Assembly (NCBI RefSeq): GCF_000455825.1
Contig: NZ_ATAO01000217.1
Span: 1-64,000 of the forward strand
DNA length: 64,000 bases
Reading direction: 5' to 3'
Source: Microbacterium maritypicum MF109
GTDB taxonomy: Bacteria > Actinomycetota > Actinomycetes > Actinomycetales > Microbacteriaceae
Shown: piece by piece, positions 51,699 to 61,364 of the stretch
How positions within the stretch are numbered: the stretch's first letter is position 1
Layout: every line of letters begins with the position of its first letter
Translations under genes and position numbers: made by a program
The notes under the pieces: model-generated
The model's database searches: none
The model's input: only the letters and a program-made list of their open reading frames with translations
What the model was told of the DNA's origin: nothing

Positions 51699-52901
51699 TC
51701 AGGCCGCACGCGCGGACATCGCCGATCCGAGCAGCACCATCCTCATGCTGCGCTCCGCGGCGTCGCGCAGCAGTGCCTCGCCGTGTTCCACCGCCTGTTC
51801 GAGGGGCATCGGCACGGTGATGATCGAGGCGATCGCGTCGATGCCGATGTCATGCACGGTCGGCGCGCCGACACCCAGCGATCCGGCGATGCCGAGCACC
51901 GGGACGCCGGCGACTCGGGCGCGCATCGCGATCTCGGCCGGCACCTTGCCCCGAGGCGTCTGGAAGTCGATCGCCCCTTCGGCGGTGATGACGAGATCGG
52001 CCACCGCCATCAGCTCATCGAGGGGCTCGGGCAGCAGCCCGCTGTCGAGGAGCACCTCGAAACGCGGGGCGAGACGCGCACCGAGCACGGCGGCGAGACC
52101 CGCCCCGAGCCCGCCAGAGGCGCCGGTGCCGCCGCCGGTGCGCACATCCATCGCCGCTCCGAACGGGCTCTGCTCCTCAAGCAGACCGGCCCAGACGTCG
52201 AGGGCGTCCGCGAGCTCCTCGACCTGCTCGGACGTCGCTCCCTTCTGCGGACCGAACACCCTGGCCACGCCGCGCGGTCCGCACAGGACGTTGTGGATGT
52301 TGCAGGCGAGCACGATCTCGACCTCGCCGATGCGGGGATGAAGACCCGCGAGATCGAGGCGCACCGCATCGCGGAGATGCCGCCCGCCCGCGGTGATCGG
52401 CACACCGTCGCGGTCGAGGATGCGCACGCCGAGCGCTTCGAGCGCTCCGGCACCGCCGTCGCTCGTGCCGGAGTCGCCGCAGCCGACCACGATCCGCTCC
52501 ACACCGGCGTCCAGCGCAGAGGCGATCAGCTCGCCCACGCCACGCGTCGTCGTCTCCCCCGGGTCGCGGCGATCGCGCGGCACGAGCCGCAGACCCGCTG
52601 CCGAGGCCATCTCGACCATGGCGGTCCCGATGGCGTGCCCACCGAGCCGCGCCCAATGCGCGTCCACCGGGTCGCCGACGGGGCCCGTCACCCGTGCCGG
52701 GATGAGCTCGCCTCCGGTCGCCGCGGCGAGCGCGGCGGCCGTGCCCTCTCCGCCGTCCGGCACCGGGTACTCGTCCACCTGCACGCCGGGGATGACCCGA
52801 CGAACGCCGGCGGCGATCGCCTGGGCCACGGCCTCGGCGCTCAGGCTCTCCTTGAAGCCACTGGGTGCGACCAGGATGCGCTGCGGGGTGTGGATCGACA
52901 T
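51699..52901 (-). CDS. glxK: Glycerate kinase (GlxK/type II)
   Basis: 400 residues. ILVAPSGFKESLSAEAVAQAI opens it; PVPDGGEGTAAALAAATGG, GCGDSGTSDGGAGALEALG and EGAIDFQTPRGKVPAEIAMRA are characteristic of GlxK/GarK. It phosphorylates D-glycerate. GGAGGAATC precedes the ATG. A 119-base gap separates it from the SLC13-type carrier. Confidence 0.92.
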   Translation of the reverse strand: MSIHTPQRILVAPSGFKESLSAEAVAQAIAAGVRRVIPGVQVDEYPVPDGGEGTAAALAAATGGELIPARVTGPVGDPVDAHWARLGGHAIGTAMVEMASAAGLRLVPRDRRDPGETTTRGVGELIASALDAGVERIVVGCGDSGTSDGGAGALEALGVRILDRDGVPITAGGRHLRDAVRLDLAGLHPRIGEVEIVLACNIHNVLCGPRGVARVFGPQKGATSEQVEELADALDVWAGLLEEQSPFGAAMDVRTGGGTGASGGLGAGLAAVLGARLAPRFEVLLDSGLLPEPLDELMAVADLVITAEGAIDFQTPRGKVPAEIAMRARVAGVPVLGIAGSLGVGAPTVHDIGIDAIASIITVPMPLEQAVEHGEALLRDAAERSMRMVLLGSAMSARAA

Positions 52902-53020
52902 GATTCCTCCTTCTGCGCCCGAGACGGGCGACGAGCGCCCGGTGTGCGGGCACGACGAGCACCGGTGCACCGGCGGTGCACGCGGAGTGAAGCGGGTGTG
53001 GGATGGGCCGGGGCCGCGGA

Positions 53021-54628
53021 TCAGAGCAGCAGCGGCAGCCCCATCAGAGGCCACACCCACAGGGCGAAGACGGCCACGAGCACGAACATCGCCGGTGCCA
53101 GCAGCACCGAGAGCCGGCGCAGGTCCAGCGGGGTGAAGCCCCCGCTCACGATGTCGGGGTCGGCGAACATGGCGACCGGCTTCGCCGAACTGGGGAGCGT
53201 GTGGCAGAACCCGGCCGCGGCGGTCGAGGCGAACGCCGCCGCCATCGGGGAGACGCCGAGTGCGGGAGCGAGCGCGATCACGACCGGGACGATCGCGGCG
53301 GAGCGGGCCGACCGCGACGGGATCAGCAGGTGCGCGGCGGTCGAGATCGCGATGACCACGAGCACGAACGCGACGGCTCCCGCGGCGCCGAGCCCCCGGA
53401 GCGGGGCGAGCGCCGACGAACTCAACCAGGCGGCGGCGCCCGTGCTGGTGAGCGCGGATGCCAGCGCGAGAGTCGCGGCGAGGAACAGCAGCAGCGACCA
53501 CGGCACGCGCTTGATCGCAGCGGGGAAGGTCAGGCAGCCGATCCCGGGCGTCACGGCGGCGACGGCTCCGATGAGGGCGACCAATGCCGGCGACAGATGG
53601 TGCAGCGGTTCCGTGGCCCAGAGGAGGATCACGCCGCCCAGCAGCACGCCAGCGCGTCGCTCCATGGTGCTGAGAGGTCCGGTCACGGCGGTCGATGCGG
53701 AGCGACCGATATCCGTCGCGCTCATCCGCAGCGGCGTGCTGCGGTCGTCGCGGCAGGTGAAGCGCCAGAGGATGAGCTCGCAGGCCAGGTGCGACGAGAC
53801 CGTGGCGAGAGGCAGCCCGAGCCAGAGCCAGCTCAGGAACGTGAAGCCCTGCTCGCCCGCGGCCCGCAGCAGCTGATCCGTCACGATGTGCGCCCCCGCG
53901 CCGAGCAGCGAGCCGACGGCCGAGAGCAGGACCACGGTCGGCATCAGCAGGGCGAGGGCGCGGATCACCCGCTCGCGTCCGGGAAGCGCGGCCGCGACCG
54001 CCGTGTGCACCGGGACGGCGAGCGCGGCGCGCCCGGAGGTGGCGGGCACGGCGAAGGCGGTGAGCGTGAGGGCTACGGTCGTCAGGTGGAACAGGCTCCG
54101 CGGCCCGCGTGCGAACCGCAGCAGATGCGAGGCACCGCGCAGAGCGAGGCCGGAGGACGACACTGCGGAGGCGATCACGAACGCGCCGATGAGCAGCCAG
54201 ATGGTCTCGTCGCCGAGGGAGGCGAAGAAGTCGCTCGCCGGCAGCACGCCGGTGACGATCAGGGCGATCGCGGCGAGGAAGGCGACGAGCGTGTCATCGA
54301 GGCCGGTGGATGTCCACGCCCACACCGCGAGCAGGAACACGGTGAGAGTCACGGCGATCGGCATGGTCACCCGGCCGGGGCCGGCGCCCTGAGACAGCGA
54401 CGACAGCGCCATGGCGAGCCCCGCGATCAGCACGAGTCCGAGGGCGAGGAGGCTGAGGATGCGCCCACGCCCGAGCCGGCGCACCGCGAAGCCACCTCCG
54501 GCCGGGTTGCGACCGGGGAACGGAGTCGGGCGCTGCGGCGGCATCGTCGAGAATCGCGTGCGCTCGACCGCCGACGGCTCGGCCAGCCGGCGCGCGTTCT
54601 CGGCATGGGTATGGGTGGGATCACTCAT
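53021..54628 (-). CDS. SLC13-type anion transporter
   Basis: 535 residues with about 12 hydrophobic helices after a polar N terminus (about 60 residues). Two repeated halves: ETIWLLIGAFVIASAVSSSGLALR and PWSLLLFLAATLALASALTSTGAAAW, with pore motifs VPATSGRAALAVPVH and LIPSRSARSAAIVPV (the SNT-like positions show SGR and SRS). This fits the DASS/SLC13 carboxylate and sulfate transporter family. Glycerate kinase downstream suggests glycerate or tartronate uptake, but this is inferred. Coupled to the response regulator by ATGA. Confidence 0.72.
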   Translation of the reverse strand: MSDPTHTHAENARRLAEPSAVERTRFSTMPPQRPTPFPGRNPAGGGFAVRRLGRGRILSLLALGLVLIAGLAMALSSLSQGAGPGRVTMPIAVTLTVFLLAVWAWTSTGLDDTLVAFLAAIALIVTGVLPASDFFASLGDETIWLLIGAFVIASAVSSSGLALRGASHLLRFARGPRSLFHLTTVALTLTAFAVPATSGRAALAVPVHTAVAAALPGRERVIRALALLMPTVVLLSAVGSLLGAGAHIVTDQLLRAAGEQGFTFLSWLWLGLPLATVSSHLACELILWRFTCRDDRSTPLRMSATDIGRSASTAVTGPLSTMERRAGVLLGGVILLWATEPLHHLSPALVALIGAVAAVTPGIGCLTFPAAIKRVPWSLLLFLAATLALASALTSTGAAAWLSSSALAPLRGLGAAGAVAFVLVVIAISTAAHLLIPSRSARSAAIVPVVIALAPALGVSPMAAAFASTAAAGFCHTLPSSAKPVAMFADPDIVSGGFTPLDLRRLSVLLAPAMFVLVAVFALWVWPLMGLPLLL

Positions 54629-55284
54629 CGGAATCGGTATCCCGCCCCGCGCACCGTCTCGATGCGATCGACACCGATCTTGCCGCGCAGTGCCCGAACG
54701 TACACGTCGACCACGTTGGAGGCCGGATCGAAGTCCATCCCCCACACGTGCCCGATCAGCTGGTCGCGCGACAGCACCTGGCCGGCGTTCTGCAGGAACA
54801 CCTCGAGCAGGGCGAACTCCCGCGAGGTGAGCTCGCGCATGTCGCCGTCGACCGTGACCGTGCGGGCGCGCACATCCACCCGCACATCGCCGTGGGTGAG
54901 TACGGGCCCGGCCGCGCGTCCCTCGCCGTCGCCGATCCGCAGCCGCACCCTGGCGATGAGCTCGGCGAACTGGAACGGCTTGGTGACGTAGTCGTTCGCC
55001 CCGTTCTCCAAGCCCCGCACCGTGTCGATGACCGAGTCACGGGCGGTGAGGATGATGACCGGTGTCGCGACGCCCTCGCCGCGCAGGTTGGCGAGCACGT
55101 CGAAACCGTCCATGCCGCCGAGCCCGATGTCGAGCAGCACCAGATCGAACATGCCGCTGCGGGCCATCAGCAGCGCGGTGTGGCCGTCGGCCGCCTCGGC
55201 GGTCTCGTAGCCGGCCGCGCGCAGGCCCCGGCGGACGAACGAGGTGATGTGCGGGTCGTCTTCCGCGATGAGGATGCTGCGCAT
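54625..55284 (-). CDS. OmpR-family response regulator
   Basis: 219 residues. Receiver domain with acidic pocket AEDDP, phosphoacceptor Asp in VLLDIGLGG (about residue 52) and Lys in YVTKPF (about 101). The winged-helix effector has ELTSREFALLEVFLQNAGQVL and SNVVDVYVRALRGKI. The start was placed at MRSILIAEDD, one base from the kinase stop. It shares ATGA with the carrier gene downstream and probably regulates it. Confidence 0.92.
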   Translation of the reverse strand: MRSILIAEDDPHITSFVRRGLRAAGYETAEAADGHTALLMARSGMFDLVLLDIGLGGMDGFDVLANLRGEGVATPVIILTARDSVIDTVRGLENGANDYVTKPFQFAELIARVRLRIGDGEGRAAGPVLTHGDVRVDVRARTVTVDGDMRELTSREFALLEVFLQNAGQVLSRDQLIGHVWGMDFDPASNVVDVYVRALRGKIGVDRIETVRGAGYRFR

Positions 55285-55285
55285 C

Positions 55286-56848
55286 TCACTCGCTCCTCTC
55301 TGCCGCGGTGTCGAACCGCGTGGTGGTGGGTGCCGGAAGGTCGATGCCGAACGTGGCACCTTCTCCGAACACGCTGTCGACCCAGGCTGAACCGCCGTGT
55401 CCATCGGTGATCGCCCGCACGATCGCGAGCCCGAGCCCCGACCCTCGTCGCGCACCAGAGCTGTCGCCGCGGGCGAAGCGCTCGAAGATGCGCTCGGCGT
55501 CGGCCACGGCGACCCCGGGACCGGAGTCGCGCACCCACAGCCGCAGCCGCCGCTCGCTCCCCTCGCCGTCGAAGCGCGAGCCGATGAGGATGCGGTCACC
55601 TGTCTCGGTCACCTGCACCGCGTTCGCCGCGAGCTGCAGCACGGCCTGGGTCACCCGCTGGGGATCGAGCGCCGCCGTCCCCTCGGCCACCTCCATGAGC
55701 TGCCAGCGACGATCTCCGAGGTTCTGCGCCTTGGCCTCGATGTCGAGGGTGAGGGCGGCGGTGTCGCAGTTCGCGACCCGCACGAAGTCGGGCTGCTCGG
55801 CCCTCGCGAGCACGAGCAGGTCGGTGACGATGCGGCTCATCCGGTCGAGCTCGTCGCTGACGAGACGCAGGATCGCCGCACGCTCCTCCGGGTCTTCGCT
55901 CAGCAGTTCCAACTGACCGCGGACGATGGTGATCGGCGTGCGCAGCTCGTGCCCCGCATCGTCGACGAAGCGCTGCTGCGTCGCGTGCACGGCCTCGAGG
56001 CGGTCGAGCATCTGGTTGAAGGTCGTGGCCACGGCCGCGATGTCGTCGGTGCCCTCGACCGGCACGCGCGCCGAGAGGTCGTGCTCTCCGATGTCGCGGG
56101 CGACCCGGTACACCTCTCGCACGGGAGCCAGGATCTGCCCGGCGACGAGCCAGGCGACGCCGGAGCTGAGCAGGATCCCGATCAGCGCCACCCACGCGAT
56201 CGTGGCGAATCCCGCGTCGACCTGCGAGCGCGCCTCCTGCGTGTACTGCACGATCAGCACCGCACCGCCGCGATCACCGGTGGTGAACTCCAACCGCCCC
56301 CAGCGCAGGGGGCCCACGTCGGGCGGATCCATCGCGCCGGACGCCGACGTCTCATCGAGCAGCCGGTTCACGAGCGCCTCCCCGCCCGGCACCGCGGCGA
56401 GCGCGGAGGCATCCGTCGCTTGCACCCGGCCGTTCGCGACCGCGATCACCGCCCCCTCGACGGTGGCGATCACGACCTCGTTCTCGTGCACGGACTGGCG
56501 GGCGACGTACTCGCTGACCAGTTCCTCGGCCGTCGTGTGACCACTGGCCGCGGCATCCTCCGCGAATCGGGAGAACTCGGAGGCCTCCTGCTCGATCTCG
56601 GCGTTGGCCGACTGCTCCACACCGGCGAGGAAGATGCTGCGGCCGACCATGCCGACGGCGAGGAGCGTGATGGCGGTGCTGAGGATGATCCACAGCGTGA
56701 TACGCCAGCGGGCGGGCAGAGTGCGTCGGCGCAAGGTGCGCAGCGGCGCACCGGTGGCCGCGAGGCCCTGCGCCGCCGCACGCGTCGGCGCGTGCGGCGT
56801 GGCGCTCTCGTCGAGATCCAGGGGCAGGGTAGGGGCGTCAGTCATCAT
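55286..56848 (-). CDS. Sensor histidine kinase
   Basis: 520 residues. TM1 about 49-71 and TM2 about 214-238 enclose an extracytoplasmic sensor of about 140 residues. Then come HAMP (RVPVEGTDDIAAVATTFNQM), H-box DDAGHELRTPIT, N-box QLAANAVQVTE, G1 DSGPGVA and G2 GSGLGLAIV. It follows the Pro-Ala-rich protein with a ten-base overlap and leads into the response regulator. Ligand unknown. Confidence 0.9.
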   Translation of the reverse strand: MMTDAPTLPLDLDESATPHAPTRAAAQGLAATGAPLRTLRRRTLPARWRITLWIILSTAITLLAVGMVGRSIFLAGVEQSANAEIEQEASEFSRFAEDAAASGHTTAEELVSEYVARQSVHENEVVIATVEGAVIAVANGRVQATDASALAAVPGGEALVNRLLDETSASGAMDPPDVGPLRWGRLEFTTGDRGGAVLIVQYTQEARSQVDAGFATIAWVALIGILLSSGVAWLVAGQILAPVREVYRVARDIGEHDLSARVPVEGTDDIAAVATTFNQMLDRLEAVHATQQRFVDDAGHELRTPITIVRGQLELLSEDPEERAAILRLVSDELDRMSRIVTDLLVLARAEQPDFVRVANCDTAALTLDIEAKAQNLGDRRWQLMEVAEGTAALDPQRVTQAVLQLAANAVQVTETGDRILIGSRFDGEGSERRLRLWVRDSGPGVAVADAERIFERFARGDSSGARRGSGLGLAIVRAITDGHGGSAWVDSVFGEGATFGIDLPAPTTTRFDTAAERSE

Positions 56849-57134
56849 CGCCGCCACCGTCATCGTCGTCGTCGCCAGCGGGTGGGGCGGGCGCAGGCGC
56901 AGGTACCGGTGCCGGGGCAGGGGCCGGCGCAGGTCCCGGCGCAGGCGCAGGTGCCGGCGCAGGCACGGGCGCAGGCACCTCGCTCGGCACCGGCGGCGCG
57001 AGCTGCACCGACACGGGTTCGGTAGGGATCCGCGGCGAGGGCGGCATCTGCGCCAGCACGACGCTTCCGACCGCGAAGGCGACCGGGATCGCGATCAGGG
57101 CGCCGGTGACGAGAAGGCGACGTGGAGTGGGCAT
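56838..57134 (-). CDS. Membrane-anchored Pro-Ala-rich protein with poly-Asp tail
   Basis: 98 residues from MPTPRRLLVTGALIA. One N-terminal membrane or signal helix (about 6-28) is followed by a stiff Pro-Ala repeat (runs of PAPAPAPAPG type) and a C-terminal cluster GDDDDDGGGDDD. It overlaps the start of the sensor kinase. Possible roles are a metal-binding periplasmic accessory or a wall-spanning spacer for the kinase; both are guesses. No family recognised. Confidence 0.6.
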   Translation of the reverse strand: MPTPRRLLVTGALIAIPVAFAVGSVVLAQMPPSPRIPTEPVSVQLAPPVPSEVPAPVPAPAPAPAPGPAPAPAPAPVPAPAPAPPAGDDDDDGGGDDD

Positions 57135-57204
57135 GACCCCATGATGCCCGTCGATCATGATGGGCAGATGAGCCGTGGATGAAGATCCCTTCATCCGGAC
57201 ACGC

Positions 57205-58002
57205 TCAGGCCCGTTTGCGCCCTCTGACCGCCTTGATCGCCATCTGCACCGCGATCACGACCAGATATGCCGCGAACAGCATGTTGCCGAGAGTCGGATC
57301 GACGATCGTCGCCAACCATGCCCCGAGCGCCGTCGTCGTGCAGGCGGAGACGCCGATGAGCAGCGCGGCGAGCAGATCGACGTTGCGGTTGCGGAGGTTT
57401 CCCACGGTGCCCGAGATCGCCGTCGGGATCATCATGAGCAGCGACGTGCCCTTGGCGACCAGGTCGCTGGTGCCGAACGCCAGCATCAGCACGGGCACGA
57501 CGATCACACCGCCGCCGACGCCGATGAGCCCGGCGAGGATGCCGGTGCCGATGCCCACGCCGACGAGGGCGATACCTGTCAGCCAGGACAGTTCGAACGC
57601 GGCATCGCGCGAGGGGATGACCAGGAAGAGGCTGACGATCACGACCAGCAGGAAGCCGACGAAACCCCAGCGCAGGGCGGTCTGCGAGATGCGCGGCAGC
57701 AGCCGTGTGCCGATCTGCGCACCCACCACGGCGCCGGCGGCGAGGATGATCGCGGGGATCCAGGCGACAGACCCGGTCGTGGCGTAGGAGATGACGCCGA
57801 CGCTCGCCGTCGGCACGATCGCCGCGAGGGATGTCCCTGCCGCGAGGCGCTGATCGAAGTGCAGCAGGAGCACGAGAAGCGGAACGATGACCGTGCCACC
57901 GCCCACGCCGAAGAGTCCGGAGAGGAGGCCGGCGAGAAGGCCGATGCCGATGAACGCCGCGTAGGCGCGAGGCCCTCGTGCGGGGGCCTGTACGTCACTC
58001 AC
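57205..58002 (-). CDS. TSUP (TauE/SafE) family permease
   Basis: 265 residues, about eight helices in two repeats. GLLAGLLSGLFGVGGGTVIVP and GILAGLIGVGGGVIVVPVL are the duplicated glycine-rich signature. Members move sulfite, sulfoacetate or other organosulfur anions; this one has no linked sulfur gene. Single gene, 49 bases before tctA. Confidence 0.85.
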   Translation of the reverse strand: MSDVQAPARGPRAYAAFIGIGLLAGLLSGLFGVGGGTVIVPLLVLLLHFDQRLAAGTSLAAIVPTASVGVISYATTGSVAWIPAIILAAGAVVGAQIGTRLLPRISQTALRWGFVGFLLVVIVSLFLVIPSRDAAFELSWLTGIALVGVGIGTGILAGLIGVGGGVIVVPVLMLAFGTSDLVAKGTSLLMMIPTAISGTVGNLRNRNVDLLAALLIGVSACTTTALGAWLATIVDPTLGNMLFAAYLVVIAVQMAIKAVRGRKRA

Positions 58003-58051
58003 CGGATCAGCCTACTCGCGGCCTCCTCCCCTCTCGAACCCGCGTCGCGGA

Positions 58052-59599
58052 TCAGACCTCGGAGTCCGCCTTGATCGGCACCGCGATCGACGCGGTCAGC
58101 GCCTGCTCGTACCGGCGCTGGCGACGCCGCAACCAGAGTCCGCCGACGATCAGCAGGGCGAGCACCCCGTAGGCGATCGCCGCGAACGGCTGCATGACGA
58201 GCGTGCTCAGATCCCCCTGGCTCAGCTGCAGCGCCTTGCGCAGCTGCTCCTCGGCCATCGGCCCCAGGATCATGCCGACCACGAGCGGTGCGACCGGATA
58301 GCCGTACCGGCGCATGAAGTATCCGAGGATGCCGACGATCAGCAGGATCACGATGTCCGCCGGCGAACTGTGCAGCGCGTAGGCCCCGAACACCGCGAAC
58401 AGGAGGATGCCCGCGTACAGATACGGCCGCGGGATCTGCAGCAGCTTCACCCACATGCCCACGAGCGGCAGGTTGAGCACGATCAGGATCACGTTGCCGA
58501 TGTAGAGGCTCGCGATGAGCGCCCACACCAGGTTCGACTGGCTCTCGAACAGCAGCGGTCCCGGTTGGATGCCGTACGACTGGAACGCCGTGAGGATGAT
58601 CGCCGCAGTCGCCGTCGTCGGCAGGCCCAGCGTGAGCAGGGGCACCAGCACTCCGGCGGCCGCGGCGTTGTTCGCCGACTCCGGACCGGCGACGCCCTCG
58701 ATCGCACCGCGGCCGAACTCGTCGCGGTGCTTCGACAGCTTGCGCTCGGTCGCATACGACAGGAACGTGGCGACGTCCGCGCCGCCGGCGGGGATCGTGC
58801 CGATCGGGAAGCCGATCGCCGTGCCGCGCAGCCACGGCTTCCAGGACCTCCGCCAATCGGACCTCGTCATCCATGAACGCCATCCTCGGGTGACCGGGAT
58901 CACATCGACCCCGCCGTGCCGCAACCGGGCGGCGATGTAGAACGTCTCCCCGACCGCGAACAGGCCGACGGCGACCAGCACGATGTCGACGCCGTCCGAC
59001 AGTGCGGGAAGCCCCAGCGTGTAGCGCTGCTGACCGGAGAGCCAGTCGGTGCCGACCAGCCCGAGGAACAGGCCGACGCCGAGCGAGAGCATGCCGCGCG
59101 AGATCGAGCTGCCGATCAGCGCGCCGACCGTGATGAACGCGATGACGATGAGGGCCACGTAGTCGGCGGGCCCGAGGTTCACGGCGAACTGCGCGAGCAG
59201 CGGTGCGAGCAGCGTGAGGCCCAGCGTCGCCAGGGTGCCGGCGATGAAGGACCCGATGGCGGCGGTGGCGAGCGCGGCAGCGCCCCGCCCCATCCTGGCC
59301 ATCTTGTTGCCCTCGATCGCTGTGACTATCGAGGCCGACTCCCCCGGTGTGTTCAGGAGGATGCTCGTCGTCGAGCCGCCGTACATGCCGCCGTAGTAGA
59401 TGCCCGCGAATGTGATCAACGCCGCTGCGGGGTCGAGCGTGTAGGTGAGGGGAAGCAGCAGCGCCACCGTCATCGCGGGGCCGATGCCCGGGAGCACCCC
59501 GACCGCGGTGCCGACGAAGACGCCGAGGAAGGCGAAGGCGAGGTACTGCGGCTGCAGCGCGGTCGCGAAGCCCTCCAGGAGCAGGGTCCAACTGTCCAT
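58052..59599 (-). CDS. tctA: Tripartite tricarboxylate transporter, TctA permease
   Basis: 515 residues, 12-helix large subunit. [42 protein letters not shown] and GIEGNKMA-like [17 protein letters not shown] are TctA signatures; [22 protein letters not shown] is the second substrate-site repeat. Overlaps tctB by ATGA. Import is driven by an ion gradient with TctC as binding protein. Confidence 0.94.
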   Translation of the reverse strand: MDSWTLLLEGFATALQPQYLAFAFLGVFVGTAVGVLPGIGPAMTVALLLPLTYTLDPAAALITFAGIYYGGMYGGSTTSILLNTPGESASIVTAIEGNKMARMGRGAAALATAAIGSFIAGTLATLGLTLLAPLLAQFAVNLGPADYVALIVIAFITVGALIGSSISRGMLSLGVGLFLGLVGTDWLSGQQRYTLGLPALSDGVDIVLVAVGLFAVGETFYIAARLRHGGVDVIPVTRGWRSWMTRSDWRRSWKPWLRGTAIGFPIGTIPAGGADVATFLSYATERKLSKHRDEFGRGAIEGVAGPESANNAAAAGVLVPLLTLGLPTTATAAIILTAFQSYGIQPGPLLFESQSNLVWALIASLYIGNVILIVLNLPLVGMWVKLLQIPRPYLYAGILLFAVFGAYALHSSPADIVILLIVGILGYFMRRYGYPVAPLVVGMILGPMAEEQLRKALQLSQGDLSTLVMQPFAAIAYGVLALLIVGGLWLRRRQRRYEQALTASIAVPIKADSEV

Positions 59600-60168
59600 C
59601 AGAACATCCTTCCGAGCCAGCCGAGAGCAGGGCCCCAGGGCAGCGACAGGCCGAGCAGACCGCCGAAGACGACCTGGATCACGAGCGCGACCACGATGCC
59701 GATCAGGAACGCCATCCACCACCGCTTGGCGGCGAGCGACCACGCGACCCCGCCGAACAGCAGAGCGGCCGCCGGCGCCCACCCCAGCGGCTCGATCAGG
59801 AGCAGGTGCGCGACGACGAGACCGGCCAGCTTGGCGAGGGTGACCCAGTCGGTCGGCAGGCTCTCATCGATGTCCTCCGCCTCCTCCGCACCGCCGCGCT
59901 CCCCGCGCAGCACGCCGATGAGAACGGCGACGGCCGAGGCGAGCAGGATGACCGAGACGAAGATCGGGAAGACCGTCGGACCGGCCTTCATCCCGACGGG
60001 GACGTGGATCAGGAAGATGCCGACGACGGCGAAGACGCCGAGCGCGACCATGATTCCGGCGAACACGAGCTCGCCGAGGGGGACGGAGGGAGAGCGGCGT
60101 GCGGGTCGACCATCGTGGTCGACCCGCACCCCCTGCTCCTCGGTCCCCGATGAGGCGGGGACCGTCAT
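59599..60168 (-). CDS. tctB: Tripartite tricarboxylate transporter, TctB small permease
   Basis: 189 residues with four membrane helices and an acidic loop ([14 protein letters not shown], about residues 93-107). The closing [18 protein letters not shown] is typical. It sits between tctC (one base apart) and tctA (ATGA). Its role is structural support of TctA. Confidence 0.88.
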   Translation of the reverse strand: MTVPASSGTEEQGVRVDHDGRPARRSPSVPLGELVFAGIMVALGVFAVVGIFLIHVPVGMKAGPTVFPIFVSVILLASAVAVLIGVLRGERGGAEEAEDIDESLPTDWVTLAKLAGLVVAHLLLIEPLGWAPAAALLFGGVAWSLAAKRWWMAFLIGIVVALVIQVVFGGLLGLSLPWGPALGWLGRMF

Positions 60169-60169
60169 G

Positions 60170-61189
60170 TCACTGCACCAGACCGATGTTCTTCAGCGTC
60201 GCCGTGACCTCTTCGATGTTCCCGGTGAGGAAGTCATCGAACTCCGCGCCGACCAGGAACGCGTCGGTCCACCCCTTGGTCTCCAGCTGCTCCGTCCACG
60301 CCTCGGATTCGTGCAGCTCGGTGATCACGCGCACCAGCTCGTCCTTCTCGCCGTCGGAGATGCCACCGGGGGCGATCACGCCGCGCCAGTTGGTCAGGAC
60401 CACGTCGTACCCCTCCTCGGTGATGGTCGGGACATCCGGGAGCTGAGACACCGGCTCCTCGCTCGAGACAGCCAGAGCCTTGAGCGCGCCGCTCTCGATG
60501 TGCTGCGCGAACTCGCCGACGCCCGAGATGCCCGCGGCGACCTTGCCGCCGATCAGCAGCGGAACGGCCTCGCCGCCGCCGGAGTTCGGCGTGTAGTTCA
60601 GCTTCTCGGCGATCTCGGCCCCGTCGAGTCCTGCTTCCTCGAGCATGAGACCGGCGAGGATGTGGTCGGCGCCGCCCGCCGAGCCGCCGGTGATCGTGAC
60701 CGCCTGGCCGTTGTCGACGACGTCTTCGACGAGGTCTTCGAGCGTGTCGTACTTCGAGTCGGCCGGCACCACCACGACGAGCGGTTCGTCGGTGAGCCGG
60801 GCGATCGGTGTGGTGTCCTCGATCCGCACGGCCGAGGCGTTGGTCTCGACCGCTCCGACCATGACCAGGCCCATCACCATCAGCGTGTTCGGGTCCTTCT
60901 CGTTGGCGAGCTGGGCGAGGCCGACCGTGCCACCGGCACCGCCCACGTTGGTCACCGGGGCGGAGGCCACGAGGTCGTCCTGCGTGAGCACCTGCGACAG
61001 CGCCCGGCCCGTCTGATCCCATCCCCCACCGGGATCCGCCGGGACCACGATCGAGACGTCGGTGACGGTGGCGGTCTCTGCTTCCCCTCCACCGTCGTCG
61101 GTCGCTGCGCTGCCTCCCGCGCACGAGGTGAGTGTGAGGGCTGCGACCGCGGCCAGCCCGGCCAGGGTTGCGATGCGTGCGTTCTTCAT
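60170..61189 (-). CDS. tctC: Tripartite tricarboxylate transporter, TctC binding lipoprotein
   Basis: 339 residues. Lipobox LTSC (Cys about 23), Gly/Asp/Glu-rich linker, then the Bug/TctC fold: SIVVPADPGGGWDQTGRALSQVL, VTNVGGAGGTVGLAQLA and PDVPTITEEGYDV. It binds a carboxylate such as citrate outside the membrane. A clear Shine-Dalgarno (GAGGAGCGC) precedes the ATG. First gene of tctCBA, divergent from the sensor/HTH fusion. Confidence 0.92.
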   Translation of the reverse strand: MKNARIATLAGLAAVAALTLTSCAGGSAATDDGGGEAETATVTDVSIVVPADPGGGWDQTGRALSQVLTQDDLVASAPVTNVGGAGGTVGLAQLANEKDPNTLMVMGLVMVGAVETNASAVRIEDTTPIARLTDEPLVVVVPADSKYDTLEDLVEDVVDNGQAVTITGGSAGGADHILAGLMLEEAGLDGAEIAEKLNYTPNSGGGEAVPLLIGGKVAAGISGVGEFAQHIESGALKALAVSSEEPVSQLPDVPTITEEGYDVVLTNWRGVIAPGGISDGEKDELVRVITELHESEAWTEQLETKGWTDAFLVGAEFDDFLTGNIEEVTATLKNIGLVQ

Positions 61190-61258
61190 GTGCGCTCCTC
61201 CTTGAGCGTTCGTGGTGCTGTGGCTCCACCCTGGAGCGGGAGCTGCGCCTGCTCCAGC

Positions 61259-61296
61259 TTCGGAAACCATTGGTCGGAGTTTCGGAACTATTGGTC
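61259..61296. promoter_or_regulatory. Tandem direct repeats upstream of tctCBA and the fusion regulator
   Basis: TTCGGAAACCATTGGTC (61259-61275) and TTCGGAACTATTGGTC (61281-61296), starts 22 bases apart (two helical turns), in the shared intergenic region. They lie 70-107 bases before tctC and 69-106 before the regulator. Likely binding sites of the CitB-like HTH in the fusion. Confidence 0.6.
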
Positions 61297-61364
61297 ACGA
61301 GCGGCTCTCCCGCCCGCTCGCACCGCACTCGCCGAAGGGCCAGAATGAGCAGGTGGCCTCGAAG

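Noticed and set aside
61212..61364. Longer N terminus for the sensor/HTH fusion
   Set aside because: The extra residues cover the tandem direct repeats and intergenic region, and the first membrane helix starts right after ATG 61365.
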